Notes: generated by a model not told the origin, from the letters alone. A DNA stretch of 64,000 nt from Anaeramoeba flamelloides (GCA_027625915.1 JANTQA010000015.1:5857001-5921000), one strand, 5' to 3'. Counted from the stretch's first letter, positions 49,843 through 60,730 are shown. Translations and numbers: made by a program.

Positions 49843-50295
49843 ATGACAAACATTTTTAAAAAATCAAAGATCCTCCAAGAAATAGGCTCAACAGAGGAGG
49901 TTAACAATTTCGATGACTATTGGCCCGAACGCTTTGAAAAAGATTTCCCCTTGCCATTGCTAAAAAATGATGTCAAACAAACAAGAGTAACGTTACGTGA
50001 ATTTTTTAATAGCCTTTTAACCAATAACTCCAAAACAAGAAACGTAGCAAAATTTTTACGATTTGCAACAAATAAACTTGAAAAATTAAAAAAAAAAAAA
50101 ATTAAAAACAAACCAGCTTTATTAATGAATTATATCAATTTATTGACGATTTCAAGATTAATTTGCTCTGTGGTATTTGAATTAAAAACAATTTATATTC
50201 AGTGCTTGGAAATTAAAGAATATAAGTGGGAACTAAAGGAAAATTTTCAAGAAAAAGAAAAGCCAAAGAAGAAGAAAAAGAAAAAGAAAAAGAAC

Positions 50296-50327
<32 letters not shown>

Positions 50328-53300
50328 AGGAAATGAAAAAGATCAAGAAACAAAAGAAGAAAATGGGGGTATGAACAAGACAAAAAAATTAAACAAAAAA
50401 ACGGTCTTTTCTGATCTCGTTCCTGTTTTAATCGACTTAATTTGTAATTTTTCAGAAGTTACAAATTTTGATAATTATATTGTTCAATTAGAGTCAATTA
50501 AATTCCTGATTGTTATCGTTTCCGAAAAGCTATTCTGGCTATCGTCTGGGATCAATTCAATTTCTGAAAAGATCGAAAATGAAGGCAACGTAAATTATAA
50601 TGGTTGGTCAATTAATATCTTACAGGGACAAAAAATTAATTGGATAGATAAAGTCTTCCTCCAAATCGATAAGCAATCTGCTTTCAAGTTGTCAAGAATT
50701 TTGTTATTAAACTCTTTAACAAAAAACACCCCACCTGATTCTCCAAATAATTCTTGGAATAGTAAAAATGGTATGCAAACTTTTTAACAACTTTTTCCCT
50801 TTTTTTTTAAGTGTTTTAAAAGGCAATAATTGGTTCTGAAAGAGAGACCAAAATTTTAAAATGAAAGATGTCAAAGGAAACTTTATATTTGATTTCGATT
50901 TCAAAATATGGTTTTATGTCAAGAAATAAACTTTAATTGTCTGCTTAAATATGAGATTTGAAATATAAACCCTTTTCCAATAATTACAATATTTTAAAAA
51001 TGAAAAAACACTCTCTACATTTTTTTAAAAAATATTTCTTTGATCAGATTTTTAAAATAAGAAAATATTTTGAAGTTTTGGATCATTTTCTCTGTGATCG
51101 TGTCTAGGTTTTCGAGAATTTAAAAGAATAGTGTAAAATCAAAGATTTTACGCAATTCTTTTGAATTCTGGAAAACCTAACGATTGCCCAGCCTATGAAA
51201 ATAATCGTAAAATCTGGATTTGAATAAAAAAAAAATTAATTTTTAGATTATTTTAAAAAAATTTATAACATTTTTAATATTATTAATAAACAAGATTCAA
51301 TATATTTGGAAACCCGAGTGAGTAATAATGAAATTATTTTTGTATCTTTGAAAAAATTCCTAAATACAAGTTTAGGAATTGGGGAAGTGCCGTAGAGTGT
51401 GATCAAGTTTTCTTGAGGTTTCTTGAGGTTTTCTATTTTATTTGGAAAATCTTTTGATTTTCCAAATAAATAGATTTTCCAAATAAATAGAAAACTCAAA
51501 GAAATCTAACAAAAATCTATTGATTTTCGGAATAAACAGAAAACCCAAGAAAATCTAACGGCGCTTTTCCAGAATTCAAAAGAATTAAGTAAATCCAAAG
51601 ATTTTGCCGTTATTTCTTTTGAATTCTGGAAAACTTAGGCACTTAATGCCTTTTTTTTTTGATTCTTTTTCATCTTTCGAAAATCTATTGATTATCTAAT
51701 CGAAACAAAAATTAAAAAAAAAAAAACAACACCAATTAAGAGAAATTTAACCCCCCCCCCATAAATTAAAAAGAAATTATTATATGAAATATATAAAAAA
51801 ATGCCCCACTTTTTGAAAATACCTTATATCAATTCAATCATTATTAATTTCACTCTATATTTTATATTACCAGTTTAAAAATAGAACCCTAACAAAGAAA
51901 TTTATATTTAATATAAAAAAAATGTACTAGTTTTTGCAAATACCTTAAAACGATTCAATCAGTATTAATTATCATCTTAATTTTATTATTGTACATTTAA
52001 AAATAGAACGACTTTACAAAAAAAAAAAAATAATAAAATATTTTATCTTGAGTATAATCATCTCTTTTTATACTAGGAGTTTCCCAAAAAGTGGGGCAAT
52101 TTTGTTTTACCTTCCATATAAAATTCCGTTTTTAGTGGTTCTAATTGTCAACTGGTAATATAAAATTTAGAGTGAAATTAAACATGATTAAATAAGTCAA
52201 TTAAAGTATTCCCAAAAAAATAGAGCATTTTTTTTATATTTGAAATAATATTCTCATTGTAATTCTTTCTATTGGTAAATTGATAATACAAAATTATGAT
52301 GGGATTAATGCAAATGAATCAGTATCTATGCTGTGTATTTCAAAATATATCCATCAAAATATTTCCAAAAAATGAAAAAAATTTAAACAATTTTTTTGGA
52401 GAAAACAATACATTACCAAATTCAATAAAAAACGGGAAATATGCCAAGGACACCAAACGATTTTTAAACAATAAAATTAAGTCAAAAGTTTTTCATTCTA
52501 TTGTAAATTTTGTGGAGATTAAACCTCTTTAGAAAACAATTTTTAAGAATGAACAAGTAAAACAGAACCATCTTTTTTCAACAAGAAAAAAATAACCACA
52601 AATTTTCACTAACTAAAAAATATCATACATAATTGAGATCAGAAACTTTTATATATTTTATTTTAGTAATGTTACACAAACAAAAAAATTGGATTATTAT
52701 TGAAAACAAATAAATGACTAATGACACTTTTTATATTTACATAGTTATATTTAAATTGATTGTCCAAAAAAAAATTTACAAAATAAATTTAACCTACTTT
52801 TTAGGTAATAGCTTATCGTAATTTAATTTTTCTTTTTGTATAAAAATAAAAAAAAATAAAAAAAAGTGCATTAAATTTTTTGAATCACATTTCTCAAATT
52901 ATTACTGAGCTTAGAATTATTGGAAAATAATTTATTTAATTGCTATGTAAAAAAAGTTCTCAATTTTTTTTTTAATATCAACATTAAAAGACAAAGACAG
53001 AATCTAAATAAAAGAAAACTGAAAATAAGAAAAAATTCATTAAAAATCGTGTAAAAAAAATGACGGATGTAAAAAATGTAATACTGTTTTTTTTTACGCA
53101 ATTTTAAAATTAATTTTTTCTTATTTTTAGTTTTCTTTTATTTAGATTTTGTCTTTGTCTTTTCATGTTGACAATTAAAAAGAATACCCTCAATTTTCTG
53201 CCACAAAAACCATTTCATTTCAAATATAGAAAAATTACTCGGGTTGAAAAGAGAATAAAGTATATATCTTATAAATCACAAAAGAAAATGTTTAGATTTA

Positions 53301-54949
53301 TTGAAGGTATAGTTATTATAAATGTAAACTCGACTTTAAAAGGTATTGTTCTACTTATTTATTATTAATCATTTTACTGCCAATTTAAAATAATTGATAT
53401 TTCAATTTTTTGTTGGGCAGATCGCATAGAGTTCCGTTGGGTCATTATCACCCCTTTCTTTGCTTTTTTAATTAAATAGAATAAGATAAAATATATGGTT
53501 GTAATCAACCTTTTTGAGTTAAAAATGCTAATTGCCTTTTATTGGAATATATTTTATAGGATTATAATACATATCATTTTTTTTTTTCAATTTAAGTGCC
53601 CTAATAAAAAAAATTTTTTTTAACATCTATATAACATTTTTATAACAAAATTTCCTTTTATCTGATGATTTTTTCAAATATTTTTTAAAAAAATATTCTT
53701 ATAACGTGCTTATAACATGTTACAATTTTTATAACACTTTTTATAACTAACATTTATGTTATGCAAAATTTTTTATTATAAATTTTTATAACATTTAAAA
53801 CGTTTATAACACCTTTACAACACGTTTATAACATGTTATAAAAAACTTGTTTTATTAGTTGTATATAGTGAGCTTTATATGTTTTATATTAATAATTCTT
53901 CTTTAAATTTCAAAAAAAAATTGAAAAAAAATTTTTTTGATTCATTAAATATTATATTTGAACAAGGAAATATGAAAGATCAATTTTATCAATCTGAATA
54001 TACTGTTCTCTAATAAGAAAATGAGGGGAAATATTAAAAAAATATTTTTATTAAATCTTTTTTAAATAAAAAAAAAAAACGATACTTAATTTATTTCCAA
54101 AAAAAATAATCAATTAATTCTTCTCCTGTCAATTCTATCTTTATTATTATTATTTATATACATTTCTTATATAAAAAGAAAGCAATTCAAAAAAAAAAAC
54201 AAATACCAAACAATTTTCAAACGATCAATTAAATGTCTGTAGTTTATCTTTATTATTATCATTAATGCAAATACGCCCACCAAAAATTAACCTATATAAA
54301 TATGTTTTTCTACAACAAAAACAAAAACAAAAACAACAACAAAAACAAGAATTAAATAATATAAAAAAATATGAAAATTATTTTAAAATATGGGTTAAAG
54401 ATTTAAATCATACAAAATCAACAAAAATCATTGAAGAAGATAATTTACAATTTGATTTTTTTTATCAATATTTGAATGAAAAAAATTATATCGACGATCA
54501 AATTCTGCTTTTATTATATCATTTAATTCATAAAAATCGCAATTTCATAGACTTTCTTCTTAAGGAACCAGAGAAAACCACACAATTTATTTTAAAGATT
54601 TTGCACACATTATATATTTTTCTCAACAAATCAAAAGATTTTAAAAAAGAAAAATGTAAAAATTATTCACGTTCTCTTTATTTATTTTTTTCAATTATAT
54701 TGATTTTAACACAAGAAAAGAAATTTTGTGAAATTATATTTGATGCAGAATTAACAAACGTATCTTGGATAAAATCAAAGCGGGTTTTACATTATCCATT
54801 GGGGAATTTTTTGCTTTTAATTATTACCGAATTTATCAATGAAAATATTTATATGATTTCTCATATAAAAAAAATTAAAATATGTTTTGGAATATTAGGA
54901 AATTTGTCAATATCATTTAAGTAATGTTTCTTTTTCTTTTGATTTGTTG

Positions 54950-54987
<38 letters not shown>

Positions 54988-57900
54988 TTGATTCAATTCA
55001 TGTTTAAATCGAAAATTTGATCATATAGCAAAAATGTTATCCATAAATCTAACAGATGAATATTTATAAAAATTTTTGAGTAAATTCAAATAGTTCTTAG
55101 ATTTAAAATTTATAAAATAATTTATATATATATTCTTTATATTTTACTATAATATGACAAAATGAATTAAAAGTGTAATAGAAATAAACCCCTTTTCAAA
55201 TAAAAGGATACAGAAAATTTCAAGAATTATTTATAATTGAATCAAATTAATTGTAGTATTATTCTAAAATAAACCCCAATTCAAAATTTTTAACACACCA
55301 AAATTCGATTTGTGAAAAAAAAAACTTATTTAATCACTTCTCGAAGATTTACCAAATTAGAACCATTCACTAATTGAAATGTTAACACCTTTTTATAAAT
55401 TACAATACTCACAAAACAAAAAATAAATAATTATCAATACAAATAAATCATGGGTGTGTTAAAAATTTTGGAGAGAGCAAAACAAAAAAATACATTAGTA
55501 AATTTGTTGAAATTCTATTAGGATTATTGATCGATCAAAGGTTAGATACTACCAACTAATTTTATTTGAGTTCTTCTATTTGGAACAACTTTCAACTTTA
55601 ACATAATATAAACCTTGTAGAAAAATTTTGATCCAACGAAGCAAATTACGTAATTCAAACAATGAAATGAAAAACAAAAACTAAAAAGATGAAAAAATGA
55701 TTTTCATATTTTTCAAAAAATCAAAATTATCTCCAATTTCAATGAAATTGTATTATTGTGATTGTTTGGAACGTTTTAGCTGTGTGGAAAATTTTGAATT
55801 TTAGTTTATAATAAACTCTTTAAAACATAAAAAAAAAAAAGCACTCAACTGAATATTTAAAACCCATTAAAACAAAAGAATAAAAATTAAAATTAAATAT
55901 TTTAATAATTGATGTGCCCTTTTATTTGTAATGAGGAATCTTGTTTTGTAAATTGTAAATAAAAAAATTATAAAATCAATAAAAACTTTTAATAAGGTTG
56001 AATTGGGAAAAATTTCTTTACATTTTATTGATAACTGTTTACACTTCAAATTTTTGTTCTTTAAATTCTCATTTCCAATAGAAAGTCACCATTCATCTGG
56101 GTATTTTGTTGGAATTGGTTTTTTCTTTATTTTCTTTTTTCTTTGTTCCATGCATCAATCCAATAATGGTCATTTTTAATTCCTATATCTAGCACATTCG
56201 AAATCAAACTTGAACTGTTTCCATTTTTATACAGGGAGATTATTTCCAAATTGATTTCTTTATGATCTTGTTTTTTCATTTTCCAACAGTTCAATATCCA
56301 TAAATAAAAAAAACAAAAAATGAAAAAATGAATAATTAAAATGAAAATCACCAATAAGTAATTATCTTATTAACAATCAAATTTAATAATATTGATGATT
56401 TGAGAGGTGTGCCCTTTTGTTTGAAAAGGAGTTTATTTGATAAACTCGAATACTACCCTTTTTGTAAACAGCTTTTTTTATCAAATCTTGTAATTTTTTT
56501 AAAAGCTACTTATCTTTTATTAATAAAATAACTAATTCTAAACTACAGTACAAAATTTTAGAATAGTTAAAATAGTGAAAAGAGTTTAAAGAATAACAAT
56601 TCCACAGTTTTCATTAAATTTGAAAATAATTTTTTTTTTCCAAAATATTTATATCATTTTTTTGACTTTTTTTGATTTGTTTTCATTTCTTTTTTCCTAA
56701 TTAAATAAGAGTTTACCTGAGATCATAATTTTTTTTTTAGAATGATTGGTATGTGGCCCTAATTGAGTTCATTCAAATATAAAAACCACAATAAAATTAG
56801 TTGATGGTATCTAGCCTTTTATCGATCACTAATTGCTCATAGAAATTTAAACAAATCGAGATATACATATTTTTTGGTTTCGCTCTTTTCATGATTTGTT
56901 AACGCATGGATTTTTATTTTTTCTTTTTATTTTCTTTTCTTTTATTTGGATAAAAAGGATTATTTATAAAAAGATTAATATAATGTGCAACTTATATGTG
57001 GTTTTATTTTTAATGTTTTCCAAAATATAAAAAATTTTTATTTACTATTTTTGATTGCGGGTGTTTATACATTTTTGGAATGGGGTTTCGGCAAAATTAC
57101 TTTTCTTAAACATTACAATTTTTTTTGTAAAAATTTTGAAAATTAAATATTTTGAACTCTTTTTAGATTGATATATAAAAAGAAATTTTCTCTTTAAAAT
57201 CAAAAATAATTCAGAAAATCACCTTAACGTCAATAAAATTAGGCTACCTTGATTTTAAATTTGCTTAAAAATCAATTTCAATATCTGTTACTTATCAATT
57301 TCAGAAATTGTCGTTTTAATAGTAAAGTTTAAATTGAATTTCAATAACTTGTTCTTATTATAAATTTTACCTTTCTAGTTACAACTTAAAAAGAGAGAAT
57401 AAATCTAGATTAATTTTTCCTGAAGAAGGGCTTGTGAAAGTAAAATGAAAAAGTAACAAGTAGAATTCCCAAGCCTTTAAACATAAAAACAACTAAAAAA
57501 TGTGAAATATCTAAAATTCCTTTTTGATCTTGTCTCAAATCATTACCGCTCTTGTTCTTTGAAATAAAATATAATTGTATTGGAATTTTTTTTCGCCTTC
57601 CCTCAGAAAATTCAATCAAAATCCTTCATAAATTAACTTGTTGAAAACAGTAAATTTGAAAAATATTTAATATATACAATCTTATTATTTATAAAAGTTT
57701 TCAGAAGTCAAAAAAGAAAAAGAAAATATTTTTTATAAACAAAATATTTTGCTTTTCTCAAGTTACTTAGATTGACAAAAAAAACCTTGAAAAAAAAAAC
57801 AAAGATCTTTGAAGATCTTCATTCTAATAGTTAAAAAAAAGAAATTGTATTAACAATCACTTTTTGAAAAAGCAAATCAAAAACTCAGATTTCGATAACT

Positions 57901-60377
57901 TTTTGATTTTTATTTCCCACAAGTCAATTCAGTTACTTTAGTATTTTACTAATTCTAGATTAGTTATACAAGGTGTACTGAAAATGATAAACTTTTAAAT
58001 TATTACAAGCTAGAAGATTTCTGTGGTTTCTGTGATTTCAAATATTTTTGGTTTGAAATTAAATTGATTTTCTAATAAGATTTTTAATAGGTATAAAATA
58101 TTACTTTTCGATACTTGCTAAAATAATTTTTTTATTCACCAAGAAAACTTTATTCCTAAAGAGAAAGTTAAAGCCAATACTTTTTTTTTTTTGGGAAGAT
58201 TAAGAAAATTCGATTCAAGTAGAGAAAACTAAAAGTTTTTTATCTTTTTAAAAAAAATGATGTACCGAAAAAAAAATTAATTAATTTTTGTAAATAAATA
58301 CACATAAAAAAAAAAATTACCTAAATTTGAAAAAAAAGAATTTAAATAATACTCATTTCAAAAAATCTAATTCCCTTTTTTTTTTCGTTTTTGATTTTAT
58401 TTTTGATAATTTGATAAATTATCATACTTTTATATGTTTAGAATAATTTAAAAATGGAATTATAAATAATATTTGATAGCTAGTTGTTGTTGGATACGAA
58501 AAAATATTTTTTATTTTTCAATTTATTATTTCATATGAGTAACAATTTTTGAAATATAGTTTAGTTACATAATACCTTATCAAATTTAAAAATTGAGAAT
58601 CAACTAATTTTTTGATGGGTTGAGAATTGACTTTTTCTTTTTTTTTTATATTCTTCAATCAAAAAAAAAAAATACGGATAAAATTCAACTACTTCCAAAC
58701 ACACTAGTTATAAATATTTTTTTAAGAGTGTATTTGTAATTTTTCAAATCCACTTAGAAATAAATAATTCCAAAAAGTAAATCTCATTAATGAAAATAGT
58801 AACGAAACTGTACGTGTCTATCCAAGATTTATTTTGTGAAATAAATTCTCTTAAAAAAAAAAAAAAAGACAATTAAATACTGTTTTTCCACCTTACTCTA
58901 AACTAAATATCCCTTTTGTCATTTTAGAATTCGAAATTGTTTTTCTAGTTTCCGAAAAAAATTATTCCAAAAAACAAAATACCTTCTTATGTTTCTTAAA
59001 ATTATAGTATTTCTGTATTTTTTTTAAAAAAGTAAATCTATTTTGGAGAAATTTCATATGATCAAAAAACAGGTTACTTAAACTTTTTTTAACCTTGTTA
59101 AATTCAAATTTTTACAAGTAACCTTCATTCGATTCCAAATTAATAGATTTTTAATTATACTTTCACAAGAAGCAAAAATTGTTTCAGTTTATTATATTTG
59201 ATAGTTTTTTTTTTTTATTAGTTTATTGATCAACAATTCCCATTCAATTTTTAATAATCAAATTAGAATTTAAATTATTTTCGGTGTTTTTAGCTGGAAA
59301 TTAGAAAAAATAATAAATTCTGAAATTGTAGTGAATGACATAGATTATTGATGATTAAACTGTTATTTTTTTTTTTTTCAAAAATTTCATAATCCAATCA
59401 TTTTATACCTGATGTATACATATCCGCATACATATCCGCATACATAACTTGTAATGATTAAAGTTAATTTAATTGTTTTTGTTCTAATTATTATTATTAT
59501 TATTTTCTTTACATTTTACAATTCTTTTTTACAAAATAGGAAATTATCTAGCGAAGTAATAAACCAATTTTTTAAGATATATCATTTCTTGGGGCAGAAA
59601 ATTACAACCTTAACTGGAATTGAATCTGAAGAAATTACTGGCCAGTGGTCGGTTGATGACCAATCAACGAGTATTAAAGAAAGCCAAAAAAAGGGAAAAA
59701 TGAGGAAAAGAAAGGAAAAGAAGGAAAAGAAAAAAAAGAAATCTGGGAAATCCATTTTACAATACGAAATATTTCAGGGTGATTATCAATTAGAAGATAC
59801 ACTTTTTTTAAATTGGGTGAATGTTGAATCATTAAATCCACCACCAACAACCCTGAAAAGACCCGATAGGTTACATAAAGAGCAATTATCAAATCAATTT
59901 GACGTTTATCATTCGAAAATCTCTCATGAATTGCTATATTACACGGATTTATTAGTTATTATTTGTGAATTATTCAATAATGTGTTAACAAAAAAAATCT
60001 CAAAAAATTGCAAATTTATCCCTCTATTATTAAAATACGAAAATAGATTATTAATTTTTAAACACCACCCAAGGGTATGGAAATATATTTCGAATATAAT
60101 CAGTGTACTCAAATATTTTAAAGATGTTCTTAAACAGCATATTACAAAAAACAAAAAGACCATTTCAGAAACCCAAGCAATAGACTGGTTTGAAAATGCT
60201 GCCCCCTTGATAAATTATCAAGAAAAGGGTATCACAATTTTTGATCACACTGTTTACCAGTATTTTGAAGATTTCTCAATTGTTAATCAATATTTTTTGA
60301 TATTTACTTGGTTTTTGATTTCAAAATATTCTAACATGTATTTTGATAAAAATATATTGAAAATCCTAAATTTTTAA
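49843..60377 (+). CDS. dymeclin (DYM), Golgi-associated protein
   Basis: Three exons, 49843-50770, 54179-54920 and 59540-60377, about 835 residues (human 669, the excess being low-complexity inserts). Exon 1 matches the N-terminus: LQEIGSTEEV, then LLTNNSKTRNVAKFLRF, a poly-Lys insert, and a segment around QLESIKFLIVIVSEKLFW. Exon 2 matches SLLLSL and LLLLYHLIHKNRNFIDFLL, then IILILTQEKKFCEIIFD and LGNFLLLIITEF. Exon 3 continues directly (ISFK | KLSSEVINQFFKIYHFLG) and ends with FIPLLLKYENRLLIFKHH. The exon 2/3 junction is exact; the exon 1/2 junction (donor GTATGC at 50771, acceptor AAAAAG at 54178) fits in phase but an alternative donor at 50762 also fits. Human dymeclin is N-myristoylated at Gly2; this one starts MTN and lacks that site. 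The family supports Golgi organisation; the molecular activity is unknown. Confidence 0.9.
51104..51637. repeat. family B block with a hairpin at each end
   Basis: Hairpins at 51104-51180 and 51563-51637 share AATTCTTTTGAATTCTGGAAAA-type stems. Between them lie opposing arms (TTCTATTTTATTTGGAAAAT against ATTTTCCAAATAAATAGAAA). The motif TGCCGTAGAGTGT near 51388 recurs at 12675-12710 and 25985. Confidence 0.55.
51795..52070 (-). repeat. family A terminal units, reversed tandem pair
   Basis: Two tandem units of about 120-130 bp, each starting on the reverse strand with the family A end (AAGGTATTTTCAAAAAGTGG, and a second variant ending at 51936). They face the plus-strand family A copy at 52075, forming a large inverted repeat centred near 52070. 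Confidence 0.55.
52075..52818 (+). mobile_element. family A MITE-like element, copy 3 (expanded left end)
   Basis: Left end GGAGTTTCCCAAAAAGTGGG, right end TTTTTAGGTAATAGC. The left end carries extra copies of the end unit near 52210 and 52360, making it longer (744 bp) than copies 1, 2 and 4. The interior matches them, including AAAAATATCATACATAATTG. Confidence 0.65.
52974..53172. repeat. hairpin with ~65-bp arms
   Basis: The left arm (52974-53038) contains AAAGACAAAGACAGAATCTA; the right arm (53105-53172) contains TAGATTTTGTCTTTGTCTTT. Only a handful of mismatches separate the arms and the loop is about 65 bp, so it is younger or better kept than most repeats here. Confidence 0.65.
53165..53480 (+). 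other. open coding-like island in dymeclin intron 1
   Basis: A 67-codon stretch (53165-53368, TTG at its head) reads LTIKKNTLNFLPQKPFHFK, then RKITRVEKRIKYISYKSQ. A second open stretch follows at about 53415-53480: CWADRIEFRWVIITPFFAF then LIK and TAG. The basic first part resembles organellar ribosomal proteins only vaguely. A nuclear insertion of organelle DNA or a gene relic are both possible. Not part of dymeclin. Confidence 0.2.
53625..53845. repeat. tract of irregular TTATAAC repeats
   Basis: About ten copies of TTATAAC(A/G) with irregular spacing, ending in the palindrome TTATAACATGTTATAA at about 53827. Not a regular tandem array; it may be a decayed one. Confidence 0.55.
55440..55800 (+). 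repeat. dispersed repeat E, copy 2
   Basis: Core AGTAAATTTGTTGAAATTCT and ATTGATCGATCAAAGGTTAG match 26590-26660. The part from 55620 matches 26940-27110. It faces a reversed copy at 56740-56960 across the family H element. Confidence 0.5.
55812..56435. mobile_element. family H terminal-inverted-repeat element, probable copy 3
   Basis: Begins TAAACTCTTTAAAACATAAA and ends GTGCCCTTTTGTTTGAAAAG (then GAGTTTA). The right end fits family H well; the left end keeps only TAAACTC plus scattered bases. Length 624 bp lies between copies 1 and 2. Confidence 0.45.
56740..56960 (-). repeat. dispersed repeat E, reversed copy
   Basis: Reverse complement of the E core: AGTTGATGGTATCTAGCCTT then TTATCGATCACTAATTG corresponds to 55510-55560. 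The neighbouring TTTATTTGGATAAAAAGGAT run also fits the reversed start of copy 1. Confidence 0.5.
57100..58240 (+). repeat. dispersed repeat D, copy 2
   Basis: Counterpart of 31590-32830 in the m-AAA intron, same orientation, over about 1.1 kb. Best-kept stretch: CTGTGATTTCAAATATTTTT then GGTTTGAAATTAAA. The short open stretch at 57410-57619 (-) is not conserved in the other copy. Confidence 0.65.
58385..58580 (+). repeat. dispersed repeat K, copy 2
   Basis: Matches 19980-20190 in the kinase intron, with CTTTTATATGTTTAGAATAA and TTTTCAATTTATTATTTCA shared. Confidence 0.5.
58740..59370 (+). repeat. dispersed repeat C, copy lacking block C2
   Basis: Blocks C1 and C3 of the 27840-28940 repeat are adjacent here. 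Shared stretches are AAAAAGTAAATCT, CTTACTCTAAACT, AATTATAGTATTTC and GATCAACAATTC.CATTCAATTTTTAAT. It ends about 170 bp before dymeclin exon 3. Confidence 0.55.
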
Positions 60378-60540
60378 TATTGCCTTGAATTTTTGATTTT
60401 TTCAAAAAAGCTTTTTTACATATATATTTCTTTTTTTACAAAATTTGTTCAGATATTTTTTAACACAACCAAAGATTAATAAATAATTTTTTAATAATCA
60501 ATTGATTTTTATTTTATTTTTTTTACTTTTAATAAAAAAA

Positions 60541-60730
60541 AAAAATTGGAGATAAAGAGAGTAAAAATCTTAATAGAATTCGCCTTTTGGTGACTGATGT
60601 CCAAGTAAGTTTCGAATATTTATCATATCCTTTATTAAACATTGATTATTTCGATTTTGGTAGAAATTGTTTAAGGGATCAGTCTTCTACAACATCATGG
60701 CAAAATTTTAAAATATGTTATTGGTGACAT
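60541..60730 (+). other. open coding-like piece, about 60 codons, no start
   Basis: Frame open from the A-run at 60541 to TGA near 60730: KIGDKESKNLNRIRLLVTDV, then QVSFEYLSYPLLNIDYFDF and GRNCLRDQSSTTSWQNF. The composition is mixed and protein-like. No ATG. GTAAGT at 60605 lies within the frame and would be a perfect donor, so the piece may be an exon plus accidental read-through. No family is recognised. Confidence 0.2.

Larger units (their letters stand above)
50771..54178 (+). other. dymeclin intron 1 (3.4 kb)
   Basis: Holds a family B double hairpin (51104-51637), a compound family A structure (51795-52818), a 65-bp-arm hairpin (52974-53172), an open island (53165-53480) and a TTATAAC-rich tract (53625-53845). 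A C10 run is at about 51750. Confidence 0.75.
54921..59539 (+). other. dymeclin intron 2 (4,619 bp)
   Basis: GTAATG donor and AAAATAG acceptor; two bases plus one complete a Lys codon at an exact family match. The content is largely repeat: a (TA)n run (54953-54985), E (+) at 55440-55800, H at 55812-56435, E (-) at 56740-56960, D at 57100-58240, K at 58385-58580, C1+C3 at 58740-59370, and a short ATACATATCCGC tandem at 59412-59445. Confidence 0.9.

Noticed and set aside
55867-56354. Two minus-strand open stretches in the third family H element
   Set aside because: Short and hydrophobic or Lys-rich, not conserved in the other H copies, and no transposase motif.
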